Shown here: positions 42,172-50,715 of the stretch, piece after piece | Layout of the letters: every line of letters starts with the position of its first letter | How positions within the stretch are numbered: the stretch's first letter is position 1 | Assembly: GCF_900230185.1 (NCBI RefSeq) | Contig: NZ_OCSR01000002.1 | Span: 2,790,001-2,854,000 of the forward strand | Source of the DNA: Burkholderia sp. OK233 | GTDB taxonomy: Bacteria; Pseudomonadota; Gammaproteobacteria; Burkholderiales; Burkholderiaceae | Reading direction: 5' to 3' | DNA: 64,000 bases | Notes under the pieces: model-generated | What the model was told of the DNA's origin: nothing | Database searches by the model: none | What the model saw: the letters and a program-made list of their open reading frames with translations, nothing else | Translations under genes and position numbers: made by a program

Positions 42172-42471
42172 ATGCCGAGTCCAATCGGATCCGTACCCGC
42201 GCTCAGTGCCGCTTCGGCGACGATCTTCTCGATCGGCATCGTCTTTCTCGGCTACTGGGGCTTGTACGATCAGACGAAATGGCACGTGTCCGACGTCTTC
42301 GTCTTCGTATTCGCGATGATCGGCTTTGGCTGCCTCGGGCTCGTGCCATGGATGGCGACGAGCCCGGTCGAGCCGGACACCAGCGATTCCCGCGTCCGTA
42401 TCGCGCGACACATGTTTCTTGTCGGCGTCCTGTCGATCTGGCTGGGCGTGGCGATTTCGGTGATTTTCTGA
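42172..42471 (+). CDS. small membrane protein
   Basis: 99 residues with three hydrophobic segments (about 12-30, 39-60, 77-98) and short polar loops. The ribosome site GGAGGTG, eight bases before the ATG, is strong, and the frame is consistent with the GC-rich neighbours. It follows the ApbA/PanE-like gene by 59 bp. The stop abuts the stop of the convergent minus-strand gene. No family is recognised. Confidence 0.75.
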   Translation: MPSPIGSVPALSAASATIFSIGIVFLGYWGLYDQTKWHVSDVFVFVFAMIGFGCLGLVPWMATSPVEPDTSDSRVRIARHMFLVGVLSIWLGVAISVIF

Positions 42472-43518
42472 TTAACGCTCGATCTGCCTGTTCCAGCGCG
42501 TATCCCACTGCGCGCGATGCGCATTGATCGTGTCCCAATCCACCACGGTCACCTTCTTCACCAGATCGTCGACATTACCCAGGCTTTGCTGCATCGGCGG
42601 CGTCATCTTCGCGAGACGATTGGTCGGAATCTGCTTGCCGGCCTCGGCGGCTTTAGTCTGAGCCGGCGCGGACAGCAGGAACTGCGCGAGTTTCTGCGCC
42701 AATTGCGGGTCCGGGTTGTTGTTGACCACGCACAGATCGACCAGCAGCAACACCGGACCTTCCTTCGGACTCACATAGCCGACCGGAATGCCCTTGTCCT
42801 GCAGATCGCTTACGGCAGTCGGCGTCAACGGGAACAGGCCCGCTTCGCCGGTCTGGACCATTTCGGAAATCTTCGCGGAGTTCGGCACGTACTCCACCAC
42901 GTTCGGGCCAACCGTCGTGGCCCATTTCGTGAAGCCCGGTTCGACGTTCTGCTCGCTGCCGCCCATCAAACGGTTGATCGCCAGAAAGCCGTGCAGGCCG
43001 AAGGTGCTGCTCGACGCGGACTGGAACACCACCTTGCCCTTGTACTTCGGATCGGCAAAGTCCATCCATGAAGTTGGCGGCGCCCAGCCTTTTTCAGCAA
43101 ACAGCTTCTTGTTGTACGCGATGCCGGTCATGCCGAGTTGCACGCCCGCGCCCATGTCGTCCTTCATGCGCGCGAACGGGTAGAGCTCCTTGAGCACCGG
43201 GGAGTCGTCGAGCTTCTTGCACACGCCCATGCTGACCGCGCGCGCCATCACGCCGTCGTCGAGAAACACCACGTGGATTTGCGGATTGGCCTTGTTGGCG
43301 AGCAGCTTGGCGAGAATGTCCGACGAGGTGCCGGGCACCACGACCACTTTGACGTCGTTGGCTTTCTCGAAGTCGGGCAGGACCTGGCTCGTATAGGCCT
43401 TTTCCATCGGACCGCCGTTCATGCCGATGTAAATGGTTTTGGTCTCCGACCATGCCGGTGCGGCCGCACCGAATGCGCACAATGCGGCCAGCGCCGCGAT
43501 CGTCTTGAACAGTTTCAT
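42472..43518 (-). CDS. PotD-type ABC substrate-binding protein
   Basis: 348 residues. A signal peptide covers residues 1-24 (MKLFKTIAALAALCAFGAAA to PAWS). The mature part has the SBP_bac_8/PotD pattern: IYIGMNGGPMEKAYTSQVLPDF, HVVFLDDGVMARA and TNRLAKMTPPMQQ. It is the last gene of a seven-gene minus-strand operon that also holds an ATPase and two PotB/PotC-type permeases, so it supplies them with ligand. The same operon encodes a flavin dehydrogenase, so the ligand is probably its substrate: an opine, D-amino acid or N-substituted amino acid. AGGAG precedes the ATG. Confidence 0.9.
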   Translation of the reverse strand: MKLFKTIAALAALCAFGAAAPAWSETKTIYIGMNGGPMEKAYTSQVLPDFEKANDVKVVVVPGTSSDILAKLLANKANPQIHVVFLDDGVMARAVSMGVCKKLDDSPVLKELYPFARMKDDMGAGVQLGMTGIAYNKKLFAEKGWAPPTSWMDFADPKYKGKVVFQSASSSTFGLHGFLAINRLMGGSEQNVEPGFTKWATTVGPNVVEYVPNSAKISEMVQTGEAGLFPLTPTAVSDLQDKGIPVGYVSPKEGPVLLLVDLCVVNNNPDPQLAQKLAQFLLSAPAQTKAAEAGKQIPTNRLAKMTPPMQQSLGNVDDLVKKVTVVDWDTINAHRAQWDTRWNRQIER

Positions 43519-43600
43519 TGAGGGGCTCCTGAGTTTCATTAAACGATAACGAGGCGATGACTGCGCGATAACAAAGCGAAAACCGATAACCAGGCCATGA

Positions 43601-44728
43601 CTAGGCGACCGATGGCGCAGCAACAGCAGCGAAGCGATTGATCGAAAACGCGTCGAGCGGGGTGGCCGTGGCGCCGTCGATCACGAGATCCGCGAGTATT
43701 TCGCCGACCCCTGGCGCCAGCAGAAACCCGCCGCCCGAAAAACCGAACGCATGCAGCAGGCGCGGCACCGTGCGACTCGCACCGATGATCGGATTGCTGT
43801 CGGGCGTTTCGCCTTCCACGCCGCTCCACGTGCGGATCAGCAGCGCCTCGCGCAGCGGGGGCAGCAGGGCGCACGCATCGCGCATCACGGCGCGGGTGGT
43901 TTCCGTCGACGGTTGACCGTATTCGCCGTCGCCATGTCCGCGCCCGCCACCGATCACGCAATTGCCGCGCGCCACTTGCCGTGCGTAGATGCCGCCGCCG
44001 TACACGCCGAGGTTGTGCGTGATGAAGTGCGGCAGCGGCTCGGTGACCCACATGTTCGGGTAGATCGGTTTCATCGGCGCGGTTTCGCCGAAGTAACCGG
44101 CGACCGTATTCGCCCATGCGCCGGCCGAATTGATCAGCCAGTCGGCGCTGATGCACGTATTGCCCGCGCGTAACTGGAAGCGTGTGCCGTCGTGATGGAT
44201 GTCGGTCAGTTCGGTTTGCTCGCGTACATCCGCGCCAGCGGCGCGCGCGGCACGTGCGAACGCGGGTGAGACGAGACGCGGATTCGCGTGGCCATCGCTC
44301 GCACACAGCGAGCCGCCGATTGCCGCAGCGCCCAGCCATGGATAACGTTGCCGGAACGTGGCGCCGCTGATTACCTGCGCTTGCAGTCCATGGCCGCGCG
44401 CCATGCCCGCCCATGCTTCGAGCGCGGCAAGATCGGCTTCGCTGCGCGCGAGCCGCAAATGTCCCGACACGGTGAATTCGCCGTCGATGCCGATCAGCTC
44501 CGGCAAGCGATCCCAGATGCGCCGTGCACGCATGGCGAGCGGCATCTGCTCGGCTGGCCGTCCCTGGACGCGCACACCGCCGTAGTTCACGCCGCTTGCC
44601 TGTGCGCCGCAATAGCGCCGCTCGAACAGGCCCACGCGCAAGCCGCGCCGCGCGAGCGCCAACGCTGCCGATGAGCCGACCAGGCCGCCGCCCGCAATCG
44701 CGACGTCGTAGTGCAAGGTGTCACTCAT
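43601..44728 (-). CDS. FAD-dependent amino-acid oxidase/dehydrogenase, DadA/GlyOx-type subunit
   Basis: 375 residues. The FAD motif VAIAGGGLVGSSAALALARRG lies at the N-terminus; later GG-rich segments (GGRGHGDGEYGQPS, GVEGETPDSNPIIG and SGGGFLLAPGVGEILAD) match the DAO fold. Together with the two genes upstream it resembles the beta subunit of opine oxidase, hydrogen cyanide synthase (HcnC) or D-hydroxyproline dehydrogenase complexes. ATG 44728 overlaps the preceding gene by 8 bp. The substrate is an amine with an alpha carboxyl group by family, otherwise unknown. Confidence 0.88.
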   Translation of the reverse strand: MSDTLHYDVAIAGGGLVGSSAALALARRGLRVGLFERRYCGAQASGVNYGGVRVQGRPAEQMPLAMRARRIWDRLPELIGIDGEFTVSGHLRLARSEADLAALEAWAGMARGHGLQAQVISGATFRQRYPWLGAAAIGGSLCASDGHANPRLVSPAFARAARAAGADVREQTELTDIHHDGTRFQLRAGNTCISADWLINSAGAWANTVAGYFGETAPMKPIYPNMWVTEPLPHFITHNLGVYGGGIYARQVARGNCVIGGGRGHGDGEYGQPSTETTRAVMRDACALLPPLREALLIRTWSGVEGETPDSNPIIGASRTVPRLLHAFGFSGGGFLLAPGVGEILADLVIDGATATPLDAFSINRFAAVAAPSVA

Positions 44729-46157
44729 CGCGCGCCTCCTCGGGAATCTCGGCGACGTCATCGGCATACATCGCCGGCGATAGCGGAATTGGTTTGACAG
44801 GCGGCTGGCTACGCAAACGGCCTACGGCTTCGAGGGGTTGACCGGTTTCTTCCGCCAGTAGCGTCAATGCCGCTTCGCCGCACATGCGTCCCTGGCAACG
44901 ACCCATGCCGACTCGCGTGAGGGCTTTCAGGCGATTGATCTCGTTCGCTTCGCCACCGCGGATGCAGCGCCGCAAGGTGCCTGCATCGATTTCTTCGCAG
45001 CGGCACACGGTCATGTCGTCGGGCCATTGCGTCGCGCATTTTGCGGGTGGTGCGAATGCCGCTTCGATACCCTGGCGAAATACCGCGATACGTTGCAGGC
45101 TGCGCTCGAGTGAAGCTGCGTCGCGCATGCCGAGGCCACGCGGATGCGCGATGCCGAGGTCGTCGAGTAACGCCAATGCCGTGCGGCGGCCGGCGAGTTC
45201 GGCAGCGTCGGCGCCCGCGATGCCCGCACCGTCACCCGCCAGATAGATGCCGCGCACGGAGCTGCGGCCGGCGGAGTCGAGCTCGGGTAGCCAGCAACGG
45301 TTGTGGACATCGAAACGGAAGCGGCACCCGGCGAGATCGGCGAGTTGAGTTTCGGGCTTCAGGCCGAAACTGATGCCGACAGCGTCGCAAGGGATGATTT
45401 CGCTCTTCTTCGAGTGGCCGGTTGAGGAACGCCATTCCGTGGCACTCACGCCGTGCTTACCGTGAATGCCGATCAGGTTCACATCGCGTTCGATCCGCAC
45501 GCCGTGCATCTTTAGCCAGCCGACGTAGTAAAGCCCTTTGGCGAACGTAGCAGGTTGCCGCGCGAGTTTCGGCGCCGCGGCAATCTGCTGCGATAGCGGA
45601 CTCGTGTCGAGCACGGCCACCACCTGTGCGCCGGCTTTCACGTACTGATAGGCCACGAGATAGAGCAACGGCCCGGTACCAGCGAGCGCCACGCGCTGGC
45701 CGATCGCACAGCCTTGCGCCTTCAAGGCGACCTGCGCCGCGCCCAGCGTGTAGACGCCGGGTAGGGTCCAGCCCGGCACCGGCAGCACGCGATCGGCGGC
45801 GCCGCTCGCGATGATCAGATGCGAAAACGGCACGCTGATTTCCCGTCCTGCGTACAGCGTATCGAGCCGGCCCTGCGCACAAGCCCAGGCAAGTGTGTCG
45901 GGGCGATAGTCGAGATGCGGAAGCAGCGCGGCCATCGTCGTATGTAACGCCTCGGCTTTGTGCGCTTCAAAGCCGTAGAGCGTTTTCTTCGAGCGCTGGA
46001 ATGCACCGTTCGCGGGCGGTTGACGATAGATCTGTCCGCCCCAGCGGGCGTTTTCATCCAGCACGATGGGCTTGATGCCGGCCGCCACCAGCGTTTCGGC
46101 GGCGCGCACGCCAGCCGGTCCTGCGCCGACGATAACCACGCGGTGTTCGTTGCTCAT
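44721..46157 (-). CDS. NAD(P)/FAD oxidoreductase with BFD-type [2Fe-2S] domain (OoxA/HcnB-like)
   Basis: 478 residues. The N-terminal FAD fold has VVIVGAGPAGVRAAETL and DENARWGGQIYRQ; a second dinucleotide site is ALAGTGPLLYLVAYQ. The C-terminal part carries the bacterioferritin-ferredoxin-type cluster ligands CRCEE and GMGRCQGRMC (four Cys). This is the alpha subunit of the heterotrimeric dehydrogenases typified by octopine/nopaline oxidase and HCN synthase. It overlaps both neighbours by a few bases, so stoichiometric expression is expected. Confidence 0.9.
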   Translation of the reverse strand: MSNEHRVVIVGAGPAGVRAAETLVAAGIKPIVLDENARWGGQIYRQPPANGAFQRSKKTLYGFEAHKAEALHTTMAALLPHLDYRPDTLAWACAQGRLDTLYAGREISVPFSHLIIASGAADRVLPVPGWTLPGVYTLGAAQVALKAQGCAIGQRVALAGTGPLLYLVAYQYVKAGAQVVAVLDTSPLSQQIAAAPKLARQPATFAKGLYYVGWLKMHGVRIERDVNLIGIHGKHGVSATEWRSSTGHSKKSEIIPCDAVGISFGLKPETQLADLAGCRFRFDVHNRCWLPELDSAGRSSVRGIYLAGDGAGIAGADAAELAGRRTALALLDDLGIAHPRGLGMRDAASLERSLQRIAVFRQGIEAAFAPPAKCATQWPDDMTVCRCEEIDAGTLRRCIRGGEANEINRLKALTRVGMGRCQGRMCGEAALTLLAEETGQPLEAVGRLRSQPPVKPIPLSPAMYADDVAEIPEEARDE

Positions 46158-46615
46158 TGCGTGTCCCCAATTGCCGTCGCGGCAGAGCTAGCAGCAGCCG
46201 AAGCAGAGGCGGGAGGGGCAGCGACAGTCGACGCAGTGGCAGCAGGGACAACGACGGAAGCAACTTCAGCGAACCGCGTGACCACCCGCATGCCTTGCGT
46301 CACCAGTGTCGAGCACGCGCGCAAACGCAGACCCTCTTCGGTACGCATCCAGCAATCCTGGCAAGCGCCGATCAGGCAGAAGCCGGCGCGTGGCGCGCCG
46401 CTGAATTCGCTTTCGCGCACGCGACGTTGTTGCATCAGCACGGCGGTGAGCAGCGTATCGCCTTGCAACGCGGTGACTTCATGACCGTCGATAAAAAAGC
46501 TAAGCGGGTCACGCTGCGTCTCCGCAACGCGAACGAATTGCGCATCGCGTTTCGGCGCGGCGGATTCGGAGGACGGCAAATTCGACGGCATGTGAGAGAG
46601 AGCAGTAGAAGACAT
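46154..46615 (-). CDS. [2Fe-2S] ferredoxin-like subunit of the dehydrogenase
   Basis: 153 residues. Four Cys of a plant-type cluster lie in GFCLIGACQDCWMRTEEGLRLRAC; the preceding FFIDGHEVTALQGDTLLTAVL is the usual beta-grasp start. It is the small gamma/A subunit passing electrons between the flavin subunits. Unusually the last 35 residues are a low-complexity Ala/Ser tail (TASTVAAPPASASAAASSAA) not expected in the family. It overlaps the next gene by four bases. Confidence 0.85.
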   Translation of the reverse strand: MSSTALSHMPSNLPSSESAAPKRDAQFVRVAETQRDPLSFFIDGHEVTALQGDTLLTAVLMQQRRVRESEFSGAPRAGFCLIGACQDCWMRTEEGLRLRACSTLVTQGMRVVTRFAEVASVVVPAATASTVAAPPASASAAASSAATAIGDTQ

Positions 46616-47409
46616 CAGTGCTGGCCGATCAGAATCCGGTTGAGCCCATACACGCGGTCGAGCAGCAGCATCGCGCCGGCCGTGATGAAGATCACCAGCG
46701 CGGAGACGGACGCCATCATCGGGTCGATCGATTCAGTAGCGTACATGTACATGCGCACCGGCAGCGTGACGGTTTGCGGCGAGGTGACGAAGATCGACAT
46801 CGTCAGTTCGTCGAAACTGTTGATGAACGCGAGCAACCAGCCGCCGGTAATGCCCGGCAGAATCATCGGGAAGGTGATGCGGCGAAACGTGGTCCATGCG
46901 TCAGCGCCGAGCGAGTGCGCGGCATGTTCGACGCTGCGGTCGAGACCGCTGACCGAGGCCAGCACGAGCCGCATCACGAATGGCGTGATGATGATCATGT
47001 GCGCGAGCACGAGCCAGGCGAACGAGCCGGTCGCGCCGATCAGCGCGAAGAAGCGCAGCAGCGCGATGCCGAGCACGAGGCCGGGAATCACCAACGGTGA
47101 CAGCAGTAAGCCGTTGAGGAAGCCGCGGCCCGGAAAGCGGGCACGGCCAATCGCCAGTGCGGCAGGTAACGCGACGATCAACGACAACGTCGCCGAGGCA
47201 AACGCCAGCTTCAGGCTATTGAAGAATGCCGAGATGAAGTCCGGGTAGTTGAGGATCGCGCGGAACCAGCGCAGCGATACGCCGTGCGTGGGCAGCGTGA
47301 GCGTTTCGTCGGGCGTGAAGGCGACCAGCACCACGATCACGAGCGGCGCGAGCACGAACGCAATCACGAGCGTGTGGAAAATCAGCGCAATGGGGCCGTT
47401 TTTTCGCAT
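46615..47409 (-). CDS. ABC transporter permease (PotC type)
   Basis: 264 residues with six hydrophobic segments and the EAA loop HAAHSLGADAWTTFRRITFPMILPG. It belongs to the spermidine/putrescine-thiamine type of permeases and pairs with the PotB-type protein encoded upstream. Its stop overlaps the following ferredoxin gene's start by one base. Confidence 0.93.
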   Translation of the reverse strand: MRKNGPIALIFHTLVIAFVLAPLVIVVLVAFTPDETLTLPTHGVSLRWFRAILNYPDFISAFFNSLKLAFASATLSLIVALPAALAIGRARFPGRGFLNGLLLSPLVIPGLVLGIALLRFFALIGATGSFAWLVLAHMIIITPFVMRLVLASVSGLDRSVEHAAHSLGADAWTTFRRITFPMILPGITGGWLLAFINSFDELTMSIFVTSPQTVTLPVRMYMYATESIDPMMASVSALVIFITAGAMLLLDRVYGLNRILIGQH

Positions 47410-47425
47410 GATGATCTCGGGAGGT

Positions 47426-48340
47426 TCAACCGAGGCTTCTGGTGTACTTGCGTTCCAGAACCCGGTAGTAAGTGAGCATCACGATCAGATTCGCGACCAG
47501 CAGCAGGAGCGCGATGGTCGCGCCGAGCGGCCAGTTCAGCGAGCCGAGGAATTCGTCATAGACGGCGGTGGCGGCGACTTTCAGGCGCCGTCCGCCGAGC
47601 AGGCCGGGAATCGCAAAGGCGCTCGCCGACAGGCCGAACACCATCAGGCTGCCCGACAGAATGCCAGGCGTAAGTTGCGGCAACACGATGCGGCGCAAGG
47701 TCGTGGCGGGCGAAGCCATCAGCGAGAGCGCGGCGTTTTCCGTTTGCGGGTCTAGCTTCTGCAACGCGGTCCACACCGGAATCACCATGAACGGCAGCAT
47801 CACGTGCACCAGTGCGATGACGATCGCGAAAGTTGTGTATTCGAGCTTGTACGGTCCCAGCCCGATAAGACCGAACGCCTGATTCACGAGGCCGTTGCTG
47901 TTGAGCAGCATGCTCCAGCCGAACGCGCGCACTACGACCGAAACCAGCAGCGGCGCGAGAATCATCAGCAGGAACATCGAGCGATACGGATCGCGCATGC
48001 GCGACAGCACGTAGGCTTCGGGCGTGCCGATCACGATGCACAACAGGGTGGTCAGAAAGGCGATGCCGAAGGTGCGCAGGAAAATCGTATGGAAATACGA
48101 CGATGTCAGTACTTCCGCGTAATTGCCGAACTGGAATGCGGCGAGCGGGCCGCTCGACGGATCGAAGCGGTAGAAGGTCAGCACCAGCGTCATCGCGAGC
48201 GGCACCAGCACGAGTGTCGCAAACAGCAGGAAAGCCGGCGCGCACATCAGCCACAGCGGCAGGAACGCCTGCCACGGCGCGCGGCGGGCATTGCCGGTCT
48301 TCACGCTGTCGTTGTTCGAAGCGGGCAGCGTACTAGCCAT
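47426..48340 (-). CDS. ABC transporter permease (PotB type)
   Basis: 304 residues with about six hydrophobic segments and an EAA-like loop NAALSLMASPATTLRRIVLPQ. Two ATGs lie close together; 48340 is preferred because it overlaps the ATPase stop like the other joins in this operon, and 48349 has no Shine-Dalgarno. It forms the heterodimeric pore with the PotC-type protein. Confidence 0.92.
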   Translation of the reverse strand: MASTLPASNNDSVKTGNARRAPWQAFLPLWLMCAPAFLLFATLVLVPLAMTLVLTFYRFDPSSGPLAAFQFGNYAEVLTSSYFHTIFLRTFGIAFLTTLLCIVIGTPEAYVLSRMRDPYRSMFLLMILAPLLVSVVVRAFGWSMLLNSNGLVNQAFGLIGLGPYKLEYTTFAIVIALVHVMLPFMVIPVWTALQKLDPQTENAALSLMASPATTLRRIVLPQLTPGILSGSLMVFGLSASAFAIPGLLGGRRLKVAATAVYDEFLGSLNWPLGATIALLLLVANLIVMLTYYRVLERKYTRSLG

Positions 48341-49424
48341 GATGCGCATCCCGTTGGATGAAGCGGATCGCCTCGCTGTTCCAGTCGACGCCGACCGCAG
48401 TACCCTCCGGCAGCGGCTCGGTGCCTTCGTTCTGGCAGCACACCAGCACTTCGCCGAGCCGGCTGTCCACGCGGTACAACCATTGGCTGCCGAGGAAGAA
48501 GCGGCTCGTCACGGTGGCAGCCAGACGCCCCGCGTTCGGCGCGCACAGGCGCAGCTTTTCCGGACGAATGCACAACGTGACCGCGTCGCCGACGCCGATC
48601 ACGCGTTCACGCATCGGCAGTTGCGCGGTGTGGCCTGTCTCGGCGAGGTCGTGTCCAAGGTCGATGCGGATCGCGTCGCCGTCGCGCGCCACCACGGTGC
48701 CTGCAAGCATGTTCGCCTTGCCGATGAACTGCGAGACGAATCTGTTTTCAGGCCGTTCGTACGCTTCGTACGGTGTGTCGATCTGTGTAATGCGGCTGGC
48801 TTCCATCACCACCACGCGGTCGCTGATCGACAGCGCTTCCGACTGGTCGTGCGTGACCATGATGGTGGTCGTGCCGATCTTGCGTTGAATGGCGCGCAGT
48901 TCGAACTGCATGTCTTCGCGCAGCTTGGCATCGAGGTTCGACATCGGTTCGTCGAGCAGCAACACAGGCGGCGCGATCACGATCGCGCGGGCAAGCGCCA
49001 CACGCTGCCGCTGACCGCCGGACAACTCGCGCGGAAAGCGGTGCGCGAGCGTATCGAGCCGCACCAGTGCCAGCGCTTCGCGCACGCGCTCCTTGCGTTC
49101 GGCCTTGTCGATGTTGCGCATCTCCAGGCCGAAACCGACGTTGTCCGCGACGCTCATATGCGGAAACAGCGCGTAGCTCTGGAACACGATGCCGAGGCCG
49201 CGTTTGTTCGGCTTCATGTGCGTGATGTCGCGGCCGTCGAGCGTGATGCGGCCGCGCGTCGTTTCGACGAAGCCCGCGATCATCTGCAACGTAGTGGTCT
49301 TGCCGCAGCCAGACGGTCCAAGCAGCGAAACGAACTCGCCTTTTTCAACCGACAGGTTCACGTCGGCGACTGCCTGCAGATCGCCGAACGATTTCGCTAC
49401 GTCCGTGAGTGTGAGGAACGACAT
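48333..49424 (-). CDS. ABC transporter ATP-binding protein (PotA type)
   Basis: 363 residues, first gene of the operon. Walker A GPSGCGKTTT, Q-loop FQSYALFPHMSV, signature LSGGQRQRVALARAI, Walker B LLLDEPMSNLDAK and the switch His in VTHDQSEAL are intact; the C-terminal 110 residues form the TOBE regulatory domain. AAAGG precedes the ATG. It is divergent from an IclR regulator with repeated sites in between. Confidence 0.94.
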   Translation of the reverse strand: MSFLTLTDVAKSFGDLQAVADVNLSVEKGEFVSLLGPSGCGKTTTLQMIAGFVETTRGRITLDGRDITHMKPNKRGLGIVFQSYALFPHMSVADNVGFGLEMRNIDKAERKERVREALALVRLDTLAHRFPRELSGGQRQRVALARAIVIAPPVLLLDEPMSNLDAKLREDMQFELRAIQRKIGTTTIMVTHDQSEALSISDRVVVMEASRITQIDTPYEAYERPENRFVSQFIGKANMLAGTVVARDGDAIRIDLGHDLAETGHTAQLPMRERVIGVGDAVTLCIRPEKLRLCAPNAGRLAATVTSRFFLGSQWLYRVDSRLGEVLVCCQNEGTEPLPEGTAVGVDWNSEAIRFIQRDAHHG

Positions 49425-49518
49425 GATCTGGCCTTTGGATGGATCGACACCGGTTCAATCGGCTACTGCCTCGATGGAGCCGACTCTATCCAGCCAAATT
49501 GCACGGCGTCAATTTCAA

Positions 49519-49535
49519 ATTCCGTTTACCGGTAT
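49519..49535. promoter_or_regulatory. IclR site 1: ATTCCG-N5-CGGTAT
   Basis: ATTCCG-TTTAC-CGGTAT, lying 95-111 bp before the PotA-type start. It shares the frame of the perfect copy exactly 30 bp further (three helical turns), which places both on the same face of the DNA. Confidence 0.6.
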
Positions 49536-49548
49536 AAGTTTAGAAAAA

Positions 49549-49565
49549 ATTCCGATGAACGGAAT
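49549..49565. promoter_or_regulatory. IclR site 2: perfect palindrome ATTCCG-N5-CGGAAT
   Basis: Perfect 6-bp arms around five bases (ATGAA). It is the best copy of the motif between the transporter operon and the divergent IclR gene, and the likely main operator. Confidence 0.68.
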
Positions 49566-49693
49566 ATATCCGGCAAGACCGGCATCAAGTCTTCCGTTCC
49601 ATGACGTCCGGAAAATCCCTATGAATCAGAATGAAATACAAATGGAACGGGCGTGCCTGGAATATTCCATTCACGGATAATTCCCTCTATAGT

Positions 49694-49710
49694 ATTCCGA
49701 TCATTGAAAT
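49694..49710. promoter_or_regulatory. IclR site 3: degenerate copy before the regulator start
   Basis: ATTCCG-ATCAT-TGAAAT, identical to the perfect copy in the left arm and in 13 of 17 positions overall, 18 bp before ATG 49728. It could serve autoregulation. A separate palindrome GGAATATTCC is at 49659-49668. Confidence 0.5.
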
Positions 49711-49727
49711 AATTCGGAGCACCAGAG

Positions 49728-50606
49728 ATGAATGCTGCCACCAAACGAGATGCCGATGCCGCGCTGGCCGAAACGGGCAGTCCGCCCGGCCCTGGAATGC
49801 TGGAGCGCGCTTTCGCGGTGATCCGTGCGCTATCCGAAGCGCAACCCGACGGAGGCCGCGTCACGCGTCTCGCGAAAGCGGTGGGTCTCACGCAAGGCAC
49901 GGTGCACCGCATTCTTCATGCGTTGATCGCGGAGGGCATCGTCGAACAGGACGAAAATTCGAAGCTGTATCGGCTGAGTGTCGATTTCTTCGCGCTTGCC
50001 GCGCAGGCCGGCAATCCGAGCGGCATGCGCACACTGTGCCGTCCCGCGTTGCTGCGGCTGTGCGCGAGCCTCGGCGACACGATTTTTCTGCTGGTCAAAA
50101 GCAGCTTCGACGCGGTGTGTCTCGACATCTGCGAAGGGCCGTTTCCGATTCGCTCATTCACCGGCGATATTGGCGGGCGCGTTGCACTGGGTGTCGGCCA
50201 GGGAAGCCTGGCGATTCTCGCGTTCCTGCCGGAAGCGGAGCGTGAAGAGATCATCCGCTTTAATGTGCCGCGCATTCGCGGCTATGGCGTGCTCGACGAA
50301 GTGTATTTGCGCACCGAGATCGAACGTGTGCGCCAACTCGGTTACGCGGGCCGCAATAGCGGGGTACTCGACGGCATGGCGGGCGTGGCGGTGCCGATTC
50401 TGGACCGCACTGGTGTGGCGGTGGCGGCGCTGAGCGTGGGCACGCTGGCGGCGCGTCTCGGCGACGATCGTCTGCCGATGGTGGTCGAGTTGCTGCGCCG
50501 TCAGGCGGATGCGATCGGCCCGCAAACCAACCCCTTCGACGTCGCGCTGCGCCGGCCGATGCATGGTTTGTCGCGTGCTATGACTACGGAGCGGATCGCG
50601 GGGTGA
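49728..50606 (+). CDS. IclR-family regulator of the transporter/dehydrogenase operon
   Basis: 292 residues. The winged HTH (about 22-85) has LERAFAVIRALSEAQPDGGRV and the recognition segment VGLTQGTVHRILHALIAEG; the effector domain follows with DTIFLLVKSSFDAVCLDICEGPFPI and the family's GVAVPILDRTGVAVAALSVG. It is divergent from the seven-gene operon and the sites between them fit IclR-type 15-17-bp dyads, so local control is very likely. Confidence 0.9.
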   Translation: MNAATKRDADAALAETGSPPGPGMLERAFAVIRALSEAQPDGGRVTRLAKAVGLTQGTVHRILHALIAEGIVEQDENSKLYRLSVDFFALAAQAGNPSGMRTLCRPALLRLCASLGDTIFLLVKSSFDAVCLDICEGPFPIRSFTGDIGGRVALGVGQGSLAILAFLPEAEREEIIRFNVPRIRGYGVLDEVYLRTEIERVRQLGYAGRNSGVLDGMAGVAVPILDRTGVAVAALSVGTLAARLGDDRLPMVVELLRRQADAIGPQTNPFDVALRRPMHGLSRAMTTERIAG

Positions 50607-50715
50607 GCGGAGACGAAGAGGGTGTCACGTTGAGCCGAAATCTGACATGGGGCGAGCGGACTTGTTGTCGAACATCAAACGTCCCTCTACGTCGCCGGTG
50701 CACCAACTGTGAGGC

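Noticed and set aside
48291..49604. 437-residue plus-strand frame opposite the PotA-type gene
   Set aside because: His/Arg-rich shadow; the minus strand has all ATPase motifs.
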